From: Sphaerosporella brunnea
Lineage: Eukaryota; Ascomycota; Pezizomycetes; Pezizales; Pyronemataceae
Length of the DNA stretch: 64,000 nucleotides
Reading direction: 5' to 3'
Assembly (NCBI GenBank): GCA_008704415.1
Contig: VXIS01000027.1
Span: forward strand, 202,737-266,736
Shown: positions 45,401 to 55,596 of the stretch, piece after piece
How the letters are laid out: every line of letters begins with the position of its first letter
Numbering within the stretch: the first letter of the stretch is position 1
Translations under genes and position numbers: made by a program
The notes under the pieces: generated by a model
Told to the model about the DNA's origin: nothing
The model's database searches: none
The model's input: only the letters and a program-made list of their open reading frames with translations

Positions 45401-46515
45401 TCTGTCAACATCCGGCACATCTGCTGCGTTTAGAAAAATTGGAATTCATCTGATCCGGTAAATTCGGTTCAATCCGGAGTCTATCGATGACGGCATTTTT
45501 TTAAACCCAGCATTGATACCGCATATCAGCGGCAGTTGCATAACTGCGATTTCGCGCGATTCCTGTCGTGTTATCCACTGATCGACATCATTCAACTCAA
45601 TGCACGATACTTTCTCCCTCGAATTGTACGCAAATACTAGCAGTTCATACAATAAAGATTGCACAAATAACCGCCTAAAGAATCGAGTCTCGCATAATGC
45701 TACCCTGTTTGGAATGATGTAGATCTACGGTACTGATGCGGCGGACAGAAACAGAGGCTTTTTGGTACAGTATTTAGTTTTGCCTGCCTACATCTGCTGT
45801 TTTGCAGCAATTCACCGCTTCAGGACACCCAGTCGGATACACCGCCGGTACTTTCGTACGAAAACTCCCCCCTGGTAAGCAGGCGGCGGCGCCCGCTGCA
45901 CAGGCCCACCGTTAGAAAATGAACAGTCGAAAAAGGCGTCGCAGAACTAATGACAGAAAACACTTTCATCTCCAAAGGCCAGATCCACTCACTTCGAAAT
46001 ACACAAGTCTCGAGGGCCTCATCGATATGGTCCTACATCTGTGCTCCACCAGTGGTCAAGCGCAGACTCGCCGGCAGCGCATGTAAGCCTCGTCGCTCGA
46101 AAGTGTCCACGCTGCCACCGCCAATCCCAGTGGCAACTGGGTCTTGGTCCATACAAATTTCCCTACTTTCGTTCTCTGAAACGTTTTGTTCTCAGTTCGG
46201 CATCGCGGCTGCAGGGCTGTCAATAGTCCGGCCGCCCGCCAGGTCAAACCGGGCCCCACGGAGTGGGTCAGGCCGGGCGGATGATGCGGAAAGCCTGATA
46301 GGATCGGGCCGGTGTAAGAAAAGTCTGGATATCCGATAGGAGCCGACCGGCGCCGGGTACGCCTGGTCAATATCGGTTCGATCAGCAGAGGTCCCACAGC
46401 GGATGGAAGTCGCGCAGCCGGTCGTCAAGAACACGCTGGCACGCTCTAGATCTGCCGAGAACGCGCGGCGGCTGTCCTAGACGGTTTTGGGTTTGGTCCT
46501 CAGGCCGCCCCCTGT

Positions 46516-46675
46516 GCTGGCTCACCGGAAGCCTGAGTTGTAGGCATACGACAACTGGAGCTAGGACAATCGGTTGCGGACCGGAAGAGAGTGAATTGAA
46601 CTCACCGGACGCCTGAGTTGAGGGCATAAGACGACTGCAGCTTGGATGATCGCTTGCGGACCGAAAGGGAGCGTG
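46516..46675 (+). repeat. about 80-bp tandem duplication inside the hAT-like element
   Basis: CTCACCGGA(A/C)GCCTGAGTTG, GGCATA, ACGAC, and TTGCGGACCG(G/A)AAG recur in two consecutive units. Confidence 0.75.
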
Positions 46676-46756
46676 CTAAGCTACTTTAGTGGGTTGGAGT
46701 CGAGGAGGCAAGACCGTCTCACTTCGCCGCAAATTACGCAGCCAAATACTACCTTA

Positions 46757-46803
46757 CTTAATAATCATCATAATCATGATAATAATGGTAATAATGAAAA
46801 AAA
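46757..46803. repeat. ATAAT-type microsatellite
   Basis: An AT-rich run of ATAATCAT/ATAATGGTAATAATG units ending in a poly-A patch. Confidence 0.7.
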
Positions 46804-47009
46804 GTTGCACATTTATGTATGCCCGTTACCGGGGTTACCAGCTCCACTGCGGCCTCGCTGCCTCCTGTCTCAAACCGTAATTGCAGTGAATGGTAACCGG
46901 GGCATTACAAACCAGCGTCTCTGCCTGGCTAATCAGTGCAGATCCCGCTGTCGGACAACCCTGCTCACCCCGGCACACACGTGACGGGGCCCCTCAATAC
47001 TGTCTCCGC

Positions 47010-47104
47010 AGGGGGTTCCAGCCGGGCTCGAACGCGGCGGCTGCCACATTGAGCTTGAGGTCCGGACTGCGGAAACAGGTCAGCTAACCATTGCGCCACG
47101 AAGG
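47010..47104 (-). other. tRNA-like sequence (possible SINE head or tRNA relic)
   Basis: On the minus strand TGGCGCAATGG fits a polymerase III A box and, about 50 bp on, GCGTTCGAGCC fits a B box. The would-be acceptor stem does not pair and the spacing is long, so this is not a working tRNA. It may be a tRNA-derived SINE head inside the hAT-like element. Confidence 0.3.
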
Positions 47105-47454
47105 CGCGTGCGTTGGTTGACATGTTTCGCCTGCCTTGTACCCTCTCACGTGGCGCCACAACGCCAGCCAGTGCTGTAGAGCTGACTGCGCAATTGATTT
47201 ACTACGCCGGCTGCACCTACTGCTTGCTGCGATACGCCACAATTGATTATAAAATATGATATATCGCCGCGCGGCGCTGGCTACGCAAGCTGAATCCACC
47301 GCTTCCCGTCACCCTGGCGTGAGCGGTCGCAGCCTATATACATCGTTGAGCTGTACGCGGAAGCATAGTCAGCACAGCGCAGCGATGTCTCGCAGTCAGC
47401 CCTGAAGCGGTAGGTAGCCGGACTGGCCGGACCTTTGACAGCCCTGCGCGTCTG

Positions 47455-48603
47455 TATCGCAATCGCCGGCTTAATCAACGTTGCGCAAGGCAGCTAACCT
47501 TGAAATCAGGGCAAGCAAGTCAATAAAATACTGCCACAGGCAGGCAGCGCCAGAGGTGTGAGAAGTAACCGGTGGCCTTGCGAGATCAATTACTTTACCG
47601 GTCAGAGTGGTGAGTACAGGCTCCAGCTATTAAGGAGGACAACGACCAAAAACTATGTACAAGAACCAATGAAGACTGGTCTGAGTAAGTACCCAGCCAT
47701 GACTGCCTGAGTGAATGCGCGTGAGTGATTGTATGGGTGGCAGTGATAGTTCAGATGATGAGGAAGATGATACAGTGGAAGATGCAAGTGCTTTCCAGTA
47801 CAAACCCAACTTACCATTACACCGAAGCGCGGATGCTGAGTCCGTCCACCCCGAATCACGTCCGGATGCGAAGACGGAGACGACGAGGAGATTCAGGTGG
47901 CCGCGGCACGACGTAGTCATTGAATATCAGCGACGGGGGCTGCTCCGCCGTCACGGTCTCTGCTGCTGATAATGCGGGTCTTAAGATTGTGGTTGAATCG
48001 TAAAATGCAGGTGATTACTTGTGAACCAACCGGTGGGCGCGGATTCCCGCGCCCGACTTTGGAACCCGGTATCCGCGGATCAGAGGGGTGAGGGTACTGG
48101 CTTGAAAGATCCGTACCCAGGCAAGAAAGCGGTCGCATGAAATCGTCCACCACTGCACTCCTACCGCGGATTGAACACGGTGCGCGTTGTGCGCGCGACA
48201 GGTGCGGGTTTGCCGATGTATGACATTGTCGACGCATACGTGCGTGTATCCATGTCACTGGATTTTGTGGCGCGTGCTGTGGCGGCGGAATCGTGGCGGT
48301 TCTGTGCTCGCTTGTTTACGCGAACGGTGGCTTGTCGCATCCTGTTATCGAGCACAGCAACCATGCAGCCTCGGCGGCTATACATCGTTGCAGCCGCGCT
48401 TACGCAGCCTTGAACGCGCCGGGCTGGCTGCCCTGCCCGCCGGTAGTGTTGGTGTAACCGCGGCTGGGCGCTGTTAGCCGAGCGCGTCAACCAACTCCGT
48501 TGCCGACGTGAAGCACGGCCTTGACAACGCTGTATAACCACGCCAGGGGTGATATTATTTCTTACATTGAAAACGGAGGAAGGGAATCCTTTCATTTTTC
48601 GAA
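47455..48603. other. stretch without recognisable genes
   Basis: Frames such as 48161-48595 (-) and 47715-47969 (+) have no motifs. Confidence 0.4.
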
Positions 48604-48605
48604 TA

Positions 48606-49076
48606 CAGTAGAGTCTCTATATAAGAATACGGTCATATAAGAATGCCCGTCCTATTAGAATATGGGTGGCCGGTGCCGACCGATTTTGTATGGGAAATAA
48701 GAATAAATTTCTTATAATAATATTCTTACAAATGGCAACAAAATTTGTATGGGTATGCTTATAAAAAGTGGTGCCGGGGAGGAGGGGTTGCGGGTTGCGG
48801 GTTGGTGCCGACTAACAGTCCTGTTTTTTTTTCTATGGCGATTTCAAAGGGCCGTCAGTACAGTCAGTGAACAGTATGAACAGTCTCCACCTTCCTTGCC
48901 CGGCGCGCGCCGACAAAAATGCATGAAACTACACCGGATTTTGGTTTGCCGCAGACCCCGCGGATCGCAATCATGGACAATCACCCATGCCAAGCCACAC
49001 TCTTTTTAAAAATTCACACTTTATTATAATCTTGCCCCTGCGGTCCCGACCGAATCCTTGTATTGAGACTCTACTG
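48606..49076. mobile_element. pogo/Tigger-like MITE, 471 bp
   Basis: Both ends start CAGTAGAGTCTC and stay similar for ~29 bp (ATAAGAATACGGTC on the left, ACAAGGATTCGGTC on the right, inverted). TA duplications are at 48604-48605 and 49077-49078. The termini are of the pogo kind. No transposase is encoded. Left-end AT-rich sub-repeats (TATAAGAAT) recur four times. Confidence 0.85.
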
Positions 49077-49369
49077 TATCAGTTATTTTGTTTGTTTGTA
49101 ATCCGACAGCCGCACTCCACATTCCCGCGCTTATCCTGCCCTTCCCCTTATTGATGCCATCTGATGGTTCATCTGCAGTCACCCTTCCCGTGAGAACCTC
49201 CGCCATTGGATCATCCCGACCAGTGCCGATTTCGATAACTGCTCGGTTTGGGGGCTGCAAAAGACTTCAACAGGCTCTCCGCGCTTATGTCCGCGTACTT
49301 CAGCCTTCCCGAAGCCTTCTGCTCTTCGCTTGCGGGTTCCCAAGCCAGGAATAACGTCCCGCGGTCCGT

Positions 49370-49790
49370 CACTGTCATATGAGATGGAAGAAGAAGCTCT
49401 GCAGGTCGTCGTAGTAGCAGTGCGCGAACCCTGGCTGTGGCAGCAGCACGTCGATGCTCATGAATTCGAAGGTGGGTGCTGGGTTTCAGTGAGTGCGGGT
49501 GCTTTTTTCTTCAATCTCTTGTGATTCCACGGACCACGTTGGGCACGGCCAGGTCGAGGTCTATCAAGAACGCCGAATACCCGCCCCCCCGCGGTGCCGC
49601 GGCAAGGACGATATTGTTGCAGCTGACATCTCGGTAGAGGATACCGGCCTTCGTCAGGAACTCGCGGTGACCGCGGACGGCGTCATGGAGGCAGAGCAGG
49701 AGATGATGCCCCGATGTGAAGTTGGCGTTACGGATTACGCTGCTGCCGCGCTCGAGGCTGATCCTCTGGTGCAGGCGGTAACCCTAACCA
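49370..49790 (-). pseudogene. FunK1-type protein kinase fragment
   Basis: Pieces on the minus strand follow the catalytic half of fungal FunK1 kinases: CLHDAVRGHREFLTKAGILY then RDVSCNNIVL (catalytic loop), YSAFLIDLDLAVPN (in place of DFG), then TFEFMSIDVLL and YYDDLQSFFFHL. A 62-nt intron (GTGGAA...ACCCAG, phase 1) would join VPN to the TFEFMS piece. A TAG lies just upstream of GYRLHQRISL and a TGA just after FFFHLI. The N-lobe is missing, and a second copy of the GTFEFM block lies out of order at ~49790-49815, pointing to local rearrangement. Not expected to be functional. Confidence 0.65.
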
Positions 49791-50074
49791 TGAATTCGAA
49801 GGTGCCGGTACGCTTGTGCACTTTTGCGGATCGCGCTTCTCGTGAAGGAGTCCCACTCGCTGCCAAGCTCCTTGCGATTCTTGTTGTATGTTGAGCCCCA
49901 ACTCTGCTTCGGGTCGAACGCGTCGCGGTAGCTGTAGCTGCCTGGTCGAGTTTGTTACGTCCTGGGCTACTGGCTAGAAGGACACCCGGCCATGGACTGT
50001 TCCTGGGGGTGCGCAGAGGATGTTGGGCAAGGGATTCGTGGATTGAGACCAAGGATACTCAGGGTCAACCGGAT

Positions 50075-50310
50075 GCTCTCAGCGCCAATGATAGTTGAGC
50101 AGGTGGATGTTATCGCTGCTCTGCATCACGGCGTCGAGACGTGTTTCCAGCGAGTTTCGGACGCGTCGGAAAAGGGGCAATGTGAAAATGATATGCAAGG
50201 ACCGGCACGTGCCGGAGAGAGCGCTGAGGTCGCGCACCGAAAGGAGGTCGCCAATGTCGAGGAGCCTTTCGGCCGGCAACGCGCGGAATTGGGGGGGGGG
50301 TTGACGCCAT
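50075..50310 (-). pseudogene. F-box protein remnant, frame broken at a C10 tract
   Basis: From ATG 50310 the frame meets a run of ten C (G10 at 50291-50300). One base fewer would open LPAERLLDIGDLLSVRDL then SALSGTCRSLHIIF, an F-box of the same type as at 1.92 kb. The leader (CCAAACCACC units, then ATCATG) is shared with that gene. The F-box frame ends after about 65 codons and no ankyrin repeats follow, so this is at most a truncated gene. Confidence 0.65.
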
Positions 50311-50363
50311 GATGGTGGTTTGGTGGTTTGGTCGCGACGCGATCGTAAGACGGAGAATATATG

Positions 50364-50537
50364 TGTTGACTATATGTTTGGCCCAACGGACCTAGGTGAT
50401 GTGATATGGTGAAGGTACAGAGCTAAGCACGCTGTTACTGCTCTTAAGGTGCAGTAACGAGCCGCTAGCTCCTGACCTGATTCTAAGTACATCGCTATCA
50501 AAAGCCGTTCATACTCAGATGTTATAGAGTGACGCAC
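50364..50537 (+). repeat. copia LTR (5' copy, truncated)
   Basis: Begins TGTTGACTATA and shares GTGATGTGAT, GAAGGTAC(A/G)GAGCTA, CTTAAGGTGCA and GTTCATACTC(A/G)GATG with 52657-52868. The 3' end past GACGCAC is lost. Confidence 0.75.
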
Positions 50538-51409
50538 ACACCATTTCTCTGCCCCGGGAGCAGCCATAGCTTTGTCGTAGGTTTTCGGTCCCGCCGTCGC
50601 CAACAGGATGGGGAGATATGTTCGTTCGGATCGGGCCAAGATTTCGGCGGTGGCCAGCCGGAAAAGGAAACCCTGGTTGCGTGTCCACGTGTACCGAGCA
50701 GGTATTCGCGATAGGCAGCTCACCGGGCTGCCTGCGTGGGGCGCCTTCACCAGCTGCACTGGCCCACAGGGTTGTGGTCGCTGTTGCTCTCCCGTGAACA
50801 TCACGGCTTTGTTGCCTCACCGCATCTGACTGTTTACGTGCAAGCACGCAGCCATGGCTGATCCCCGGACGCCGCGCGGGGTTATTGGGCGGATTTTGGG
50901 AATACGGCTGCGGCGTCTGGGCTGCAGACACTGTTTCGGAATTTACAGACCGTATAAAGGATACTTGACGATGGGGACAGCGATGCCGTGAACAGCACCA
51001 ATAGTCACACCTTGCGCGGCGCCGAGACGGTGACGCTGAGATCAAATCTTGCACCACCAGTGTGCGTGCTGCACAAAAGAAGATACCTCGCATCCACGAT
51101 GCCCGCCGACTCGTCTCCGGCATCAAAGAACGTACGCCCAGGGAGGCGGACCTGCTGTGCAGCCAGACTCGGCACCATGGCGATCCCTCCGCAGACTCAA
51201 TTCACAAGACGAACACATCCCGCACGCCAGCGCTAGAAGAAGCCTACATCACCACTCGCCGTCGGCGGCTACGGAATCACCGTGTTCGACCCGCCACTGC
51301 TCTCGTCTTGCGCCAAACACCAGACGCCAGCGCCTCACGTGCTGTCTGAAGTTGTGCATCAGCGGGTCTCACCCCCTTGTGGCCGTTCGACAGCATCCAG
51401 AGTTGCGCT

Positions 51410-52366
51410 CAAAAAGGTTCGGCAAGAAAAAGATCGTCAAAGACGAGTCCGATGATGAAGATACCAAGATGACTGAACCTCCAGCCAGCCCCGCCGCTTT
51501 TTGAGTGTGGCGGACCACCGCGTTCATGGCGCGGAGTACCGGAGGTGTTGGAGTTCTTGATTGGCTCATGGATACCTGCGCAAGCGATCATATGGCCCGC
51601 AGTCGCCTCTCCTTGGATAAGGGGAGCTACGATCCTGTTGTCGGTAGGGTACAGGTAGCGAACGGTCATTGTCGACCAGGGCACTGTCACGCTGGACGTG
51701 GTTCTGTTCGGACGTCAACTTGAGGGGTTAAGCTGCTAAATGTGTTGCAAACACGCGACGTCCCAAACAACCTTATACAAGTGGGATGCTTCTGGTTCCA
51801 TGCAAAATTTCTAGAGCGTTCGGGGCGGCCGCTGCAACAACTGAGCCTTCAAAATCGCTTGCTCTGTGGCACGATCGAATGGGTCACCTCAATCGGAAGG
51901 ACGTCGTTGCCCTGACTGGTCAAAAGCTTGGGAACGATCTACCAGAGGTTTGCCAAAGCTGCGTCTATGGTAAGCAGCACCAAACCCGATCGCACATGCC
52001 TATGCAGAGTGCGAAGGATGCTTGGAGCTAATCCATGCCGACGTTGAAGAGATATCCCTCACTGCGTTTGGCGGCTATCGATATTTTGTGCAGTTTACCG
52101 ATGAGTACACACGTATGACGTTTGGTTTTCTGTTGAAGCAGAAAAATGAAGTCCTGCAGGAATTCAAGGAATTCCAACGGATGGTTGAGAAGGACTTGAA
52201 GAAGAAATTACGCAGAATACGTGGAGATAACGGGCTGGGAGAATACACCAACAAGGAGTTCGATGAATACAGAAAAAAGCACGGCATCATGTTTGAACCG
52301 ACGATTCCCCATGGCGCTGATCAGAACGGAGTGAGCGAGCGCGGCAACTGTTCATCTGGGCTGTGA
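51410..52366 (+). pseudogene. copia Pol fragment: protease, pre-integrase zinc motif, integrase
   Basis: After an acidic gag-like tail (DESDDEDTKM) and a TGA at 51502-51504, WLMDTCASDHMARS is the protease active-site region, with Cys where Gly is usual. LWHDRMGHLNRKD and LPEVCQSCVYGKQH form the pre-integrase HHCC motif. LIHADVEEI, YFVQFTDEYTR and IRGDNGLGEYTNKEF carry the first two integrase acids, and PHGADQNGVSER the last part. Frameshifts lie near 51720 and 52020. The rest of Pol is absent, so the copy is dead. Confidence 0.85.
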
Positions 52367-52656
52367 TCGGTACGCTTGAGTAAGTTCAATATGCTCTGGT
52401 AGGCGGCGATTGCGCGCACTCTCTAAGCTGCCGTTTGAGCCGTGGTTGTGCTGTAGGGGGCCGCGCCATATAGGTCGCGCTTTCGCCGCCGAGGTGTGTT
52501 GCAGTAATAATAGCTGAGCTATCTATGATTCGTCATGATCTGCTGAAGAGCAGTCGGCCGCGCTGGAGCGACCCGGCCCCGGTGGACATAACTCTTACTT
52601 ATTTTTACGGGCCTGGTGTTTTGTTTTGTTTCTTCTCTAATATACTGGGTATTTTC

Positions 52657-52868
52657 TGTTGACTATAAGTTTTGCGCAGCGGACCTATCAGGAACGTAGG
52701 GTGATGTGATGTATTGAAGGTACGGAGCTAGGCGCGATGTTACTGCACTTAAGGTGCATTAACGTGCCGCGAGCTCCAAACCTTAATCTAACTACATCGC
52801 TATGAAACCGTAGCAAGGCAGTTCATACTCGGATGTTATAGAGTTGACGCACATTCCATAACTCAACA
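52657..52868 (+). repeat. copia LTR (3' copy)
   Basis: Starts TGTTGACTATA and ends ACTCAACA, the expected TG...CA ends with a short inverted repeat. Confidence 0.8.
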
Positions 52869-53479
52869 CTCCCCCTATCCGAGCATGAACTGCATTCCCA
52901 ATTTTCCCAGTTTCCGTCTCAATCGGGTGTCCCTCTCGCGGCGCACTGCGATCACATGGCCCTCTTTTCCTCCTAACCCGGCCTAACCGCTAGTCCCATC
53001 GTTTACGACAAATATAGCATGCTTGATGGCCCCCAATGGCTTCGTCGGTCCATCCCAATAGCTTCTCGTATTCGACCTGCCGACTGTCGTGCCCTTTCGC
53101 ACTCGAATAACCGCATGTTTGATGACTCTCCCTGTCTGACTCAGACTGAGCATAAATGGTCCGTCTCATCATTTTCCCTGTCGACTTTGAGAGTACCACC
53201 GAACATCGCCATAACATTGCGCTTGGCCCCTGGCCGGCGTAAATGACGATTATGACGTCGATCGTCTTCATCCGCATCGATGTACTTCGTCCGATTACCC
53301 CAGAGCGCTTCGCCACCATTTAATACGTAGTTGTTGGCGTTGAAATCGATCTGAAGAGACGTATGCCGATCGTTCCAGTATCGCTCATGCAGTCTGGTGA
53401 TGCCGTCATTCACTGGAGCGTTTTACGCTCTTTTCGTACTGAGGGTCGTACTGGAGCGTAAAAACGCTCTTTTCGTACG

Positions 53480-53582
53480 GCTCCATGTGGTCTCGTCAGG
53501 TAGTGATGAAGTAGTCTTGTCAGGTAGCGACAAATTGGTCTCGTCGGGTGGTGACGGTGTAGTCTTGTCAGACAGTGACGTC
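53480..53582. repeat. 24-bp minisatellite, four units
   Basis: GT(G/A)GTCT(C/T)GTCAGGTAG plus TGA(T/C) units. On the minus strand they encode an eight-residue repeat of the type SLPD(K/E)TT(S/W). Confidence 0.7.
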
Positions 53583-54066
53583 TGTAACCCGGATCGGGTC
53601 GTAATATGTGCTTCGGCCTGAAGTTGGACCATATAGAGGCCTTCGTCTCTCGTCGCTGTTTCCAGTGGAGCCCAGCGGCGAGACGCATATCAGGGATAGT
53701 CTGAATTCAGGTGTTAATAGGCAGTAGAGAGGGACGTCATTGACGAAGACAAAGCCAGGGTATGGTCTCCGAGCCGCACGACGTAGTTGACAGGCGACAT
53801 TTCGAAGCTCGGTGGCCAGGGAGGCCGCAATAGAAGCAGATGGAATCGTCGGATTCAGGCGTGTGGCCGCGTTGACGTTTACCCCTCGGCGTTCGAGTCT
53901 TGGACCAGCATTGATCGGTGGTATGAGTGGATCTCCTGTAGAATTCGCACCACTGTTTCGAGTTTCGAGCATGATTAGCATTGCTAGCGAGAGCATTGCT
54001 AGCGAGAGCTTCGGGAGCTGCATCGGATTGGTTGCGCATGGATCGCAGTCGCTCGTCTACAAGCAA
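53568..54066 (-). pseudogene. retrotransposon Gag remnant with CCHC zinc knuckle
   Basis: WCEFYRRSTHTTDQCW and, 30 residues on, CFYCGLPGHRASKC (C-X2-C-X4-H-X4-C) are typical of copia Gag. Upstream, PLLVDERLRSMRN and an Asn/Ala-rich linker fit the end of the capsid domain. A frame change follows the knuckle. Its orientation is opposite to the copia element at 50-52.9 kb, so it comes from another insertion. Confidence 0.7.
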
Positions 54067-54088
54067 GGGGTCTATGATGTTGTTTTAA

Positions 54089-54240
54089 GCCCACAACTTC
54101 AGGCTTTCGGTAGGCTTATAGTCGCTTCTGTCGTTTCCGCAAGGGGCTCTCAAGCTTTCAGTTGCCTTGACCCCGCAACTTCAGGGTTTCCGATCGGCTT
54201 ATAGTCGCTTCTCTCTTTTCGTAAGCGGCTCTCAAGCTCC
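54089..54240. repeat. about 80-bp tandem duplication
   Basis: C(A/G)CAACTTCAGG, GGCTTATAGTCGCTTCT and GGCTCTCAAGCT recur in two consecutive units. Confidence 0.75.
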
Positions 54241-54306
54241 AGTGCGATGATATTGCTTCTTGTGGTTGTCGGTTCTTATCGGAGTCGTAGCGCCGGCCTC
54301 ATAACC

Positions 54307-54445
54307 TGTTGACGATAGGTTTCACGCAGTGAACACTGAGAACGTAGGTTGAAGAGATATATTGAAGGAACGGTGCTTTGTAGTTTATACTCGGATCTCA
54401 TATAGAGGATAGAGTGACGCTGTCACCGTCACTCTATACTCAACA
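54307..54445 (+). repeat. solo copia LTR
   Basis: Starts TGTTGACGATA and ends ACTCAACA. Internal motifs (ATATTGAAGGAACGG, ATACTCGGAT) are shared with the LTRs at 50.4 and 52.7 kb. Confidence 0.7.
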
Positions 54446-54820
54446 CAACATACACATGCAGTTTGTATTTTCTTTCTTATCGCAAGACCGGCTTCCTCAA
54501 AGTTCTCACTAGGTTACCACGCCATGTATAATCGTCAACATCTCCACCAACGGAGCCCGCCAAACTGCTGGTTCCAGGCCGCCTGCACAATTCATATTTG
54601 CCTGCACAATTCATATTTCCACGAAAACAGCGACGCACTAAACAATGCATCCTCCACCTTCAACCAGCACAAATTCCATCCTCTGCACGCTCCAGATATT
54701 GTAGACCAGCAAAATTTTGATATGCTATGGCGCATAGTAATTTTGACCAGAGCAGTTAGAATAGCCTCCTTGACTTCTATTGTCGACACTCACGACACGA
54801 CGAAACATGATTAAAGCGCC

Positions 54821-55331
54821 CTAAGACGTAGATCCACCAAATGAGAAGGTGACCGCAGACAGAGTGCCATTGGCGTTGAGATCCCACGCAATGTCCACGC
54901 TTGATAATTGGGCACCTCGACGTTAATGGACGTGGTGTTTCCCTGAACCGCGGACGCCGGGAGGGGAACACAGTCGGAAGCGTTCTTGAGCTTGGGCGCC
55001 TTCCGAGGATTGTCATGCATCTGCTGATTACGTCAGACCGAATGCTCTTGATTGTCAGGGTCAGGGGGTTCACCTTGGCCTCGCGCTTGCGCTTGGGCAT
55101 GCGCTTGTGTTTCTTGACATCCGAGGGGACTGTTGTGTGATTGGCAGGCAGGGCTCGGTAGAGTGGAAGAGGTAGTTAGATACCGGTGTCTTGAGCGTTT
55201 TGAGCTGGAGTCACAACCGCAGCGTCGTCAGCAGCGTCAGCATCCGGGAGAGCAACCGCCGCGTCAGGATCAGCAGCAGCGAGTCCCTGGACGATTCTGC
55301 GGAGGAATGCGTCCACGAAATGAACAGACAT
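54821..55331 (-). pseudogene. three-exon small basic protein, family member B (1-nt deletion in exon 3)
   Basis: Exons on the minus strand: 55331-55184, 55129-55074, 55020-54821. Introns of 54 nt (GTATCT...ACAACAG) and 53 nt (GTGAAC...CAGCAG, with a TCTGAC branch) match members A and C in place and phase. The N-terminus MSVHFVDAFLRRIVQ resembles A. A basic MPKRKREAK tract follows, then NPRKAPKLK and NTTSINVEVPNYQ. After NYQ a single base is missing relative to A. The lost frame would read VDIAWDLNANGTL and SAVTFSFGGS to TAG 54821. Member C starts 265 bp away in the opposite direction. Family function unknown. This copy would make an altered C-terminus. Confidence 0.6.
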
Positions 55332-55596
55332 GGGGGGAGGAAAAAAAGAAGAGATGCGAGACCAAGACGAGGAGAAGGGAGGTTGTTGATTGTATAGATG
55401 TCGAGAGTGCGCGTATAAGTGTTGATTGCGAGGAACGGAGCCTGACGCTTGGTTGTGCACTTTAAGAGGCAGAACCAACCGCTAGCAACCTTACATCAAA
55501 CCCTGCTACACACGCTCTTGACACACACCGCGTAAACTCAGCTATTCATCTATAACATCAACAACCTCGTCTTCTTTCTTTCCATCTCCCTTTACC
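55332..55596. promoter_or_regulatory. shared bidirectional upstream region of members B and C
   Basis: The two genes diverge from this 265-bp interval. Parts near each start (GAGGTTGTTGAT, then TATAGATG, with GA-rich flanks) are conserved in both and upstream of member A at 42857-43010, suggesting promoter or leader elements kept during duplication (inference). Confidence 0.45.

Larger units (their letters stand above)
44116..46203. other. gene-poor stretch with small repeats
   Basis: Contains the two tandem-repeat patches listed separately and no supported gene. The minus frame 45446-45664 is AT-rich and motif-free. Confidence 0.5.
46212..47446. mobile_element. non-autonomous hAT-like element, 1235 bp
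   Basis: The left end CAGGGCTGTCAATAGTCC and the inverted right end CAGGGCTGTCAAAGGTCC both continue GGCC. Flanks CGCGGCTG (46204-46211) and CGCGTCTG (47447-47454) agree at 7 of 8 positions. No transposase frame is present. Another end of the same family is at 61863. Inside are an 80-bp tandem duplication, an AT microsatellite and a tRNA-like patch. Confidence 0.7.
50364..52868 (+). mobile_element. degenerate Ty1/copia retrotransposon
   Basis: Two LTRs bound a 2.1-kb interior with protease and integrase remnants in the correct order (next entry). Reverse transcriptase and RNase H are missing. LTRs have diverged clearly, so the insertion is old. 5-bp target duplications are not evident. Confidence 0.75.

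Noticed and set aside
47010..47104. A functional tRNA gene
   Set aside because: A and B boxes fit but the acceptor arms do not pair and no normal anticodon arm can be drawn.
50515..51126. A 203-codon minus frame inside the copia element
   Set aside because: The element is read on the plus strand. The frame shows no Gag or other motif.
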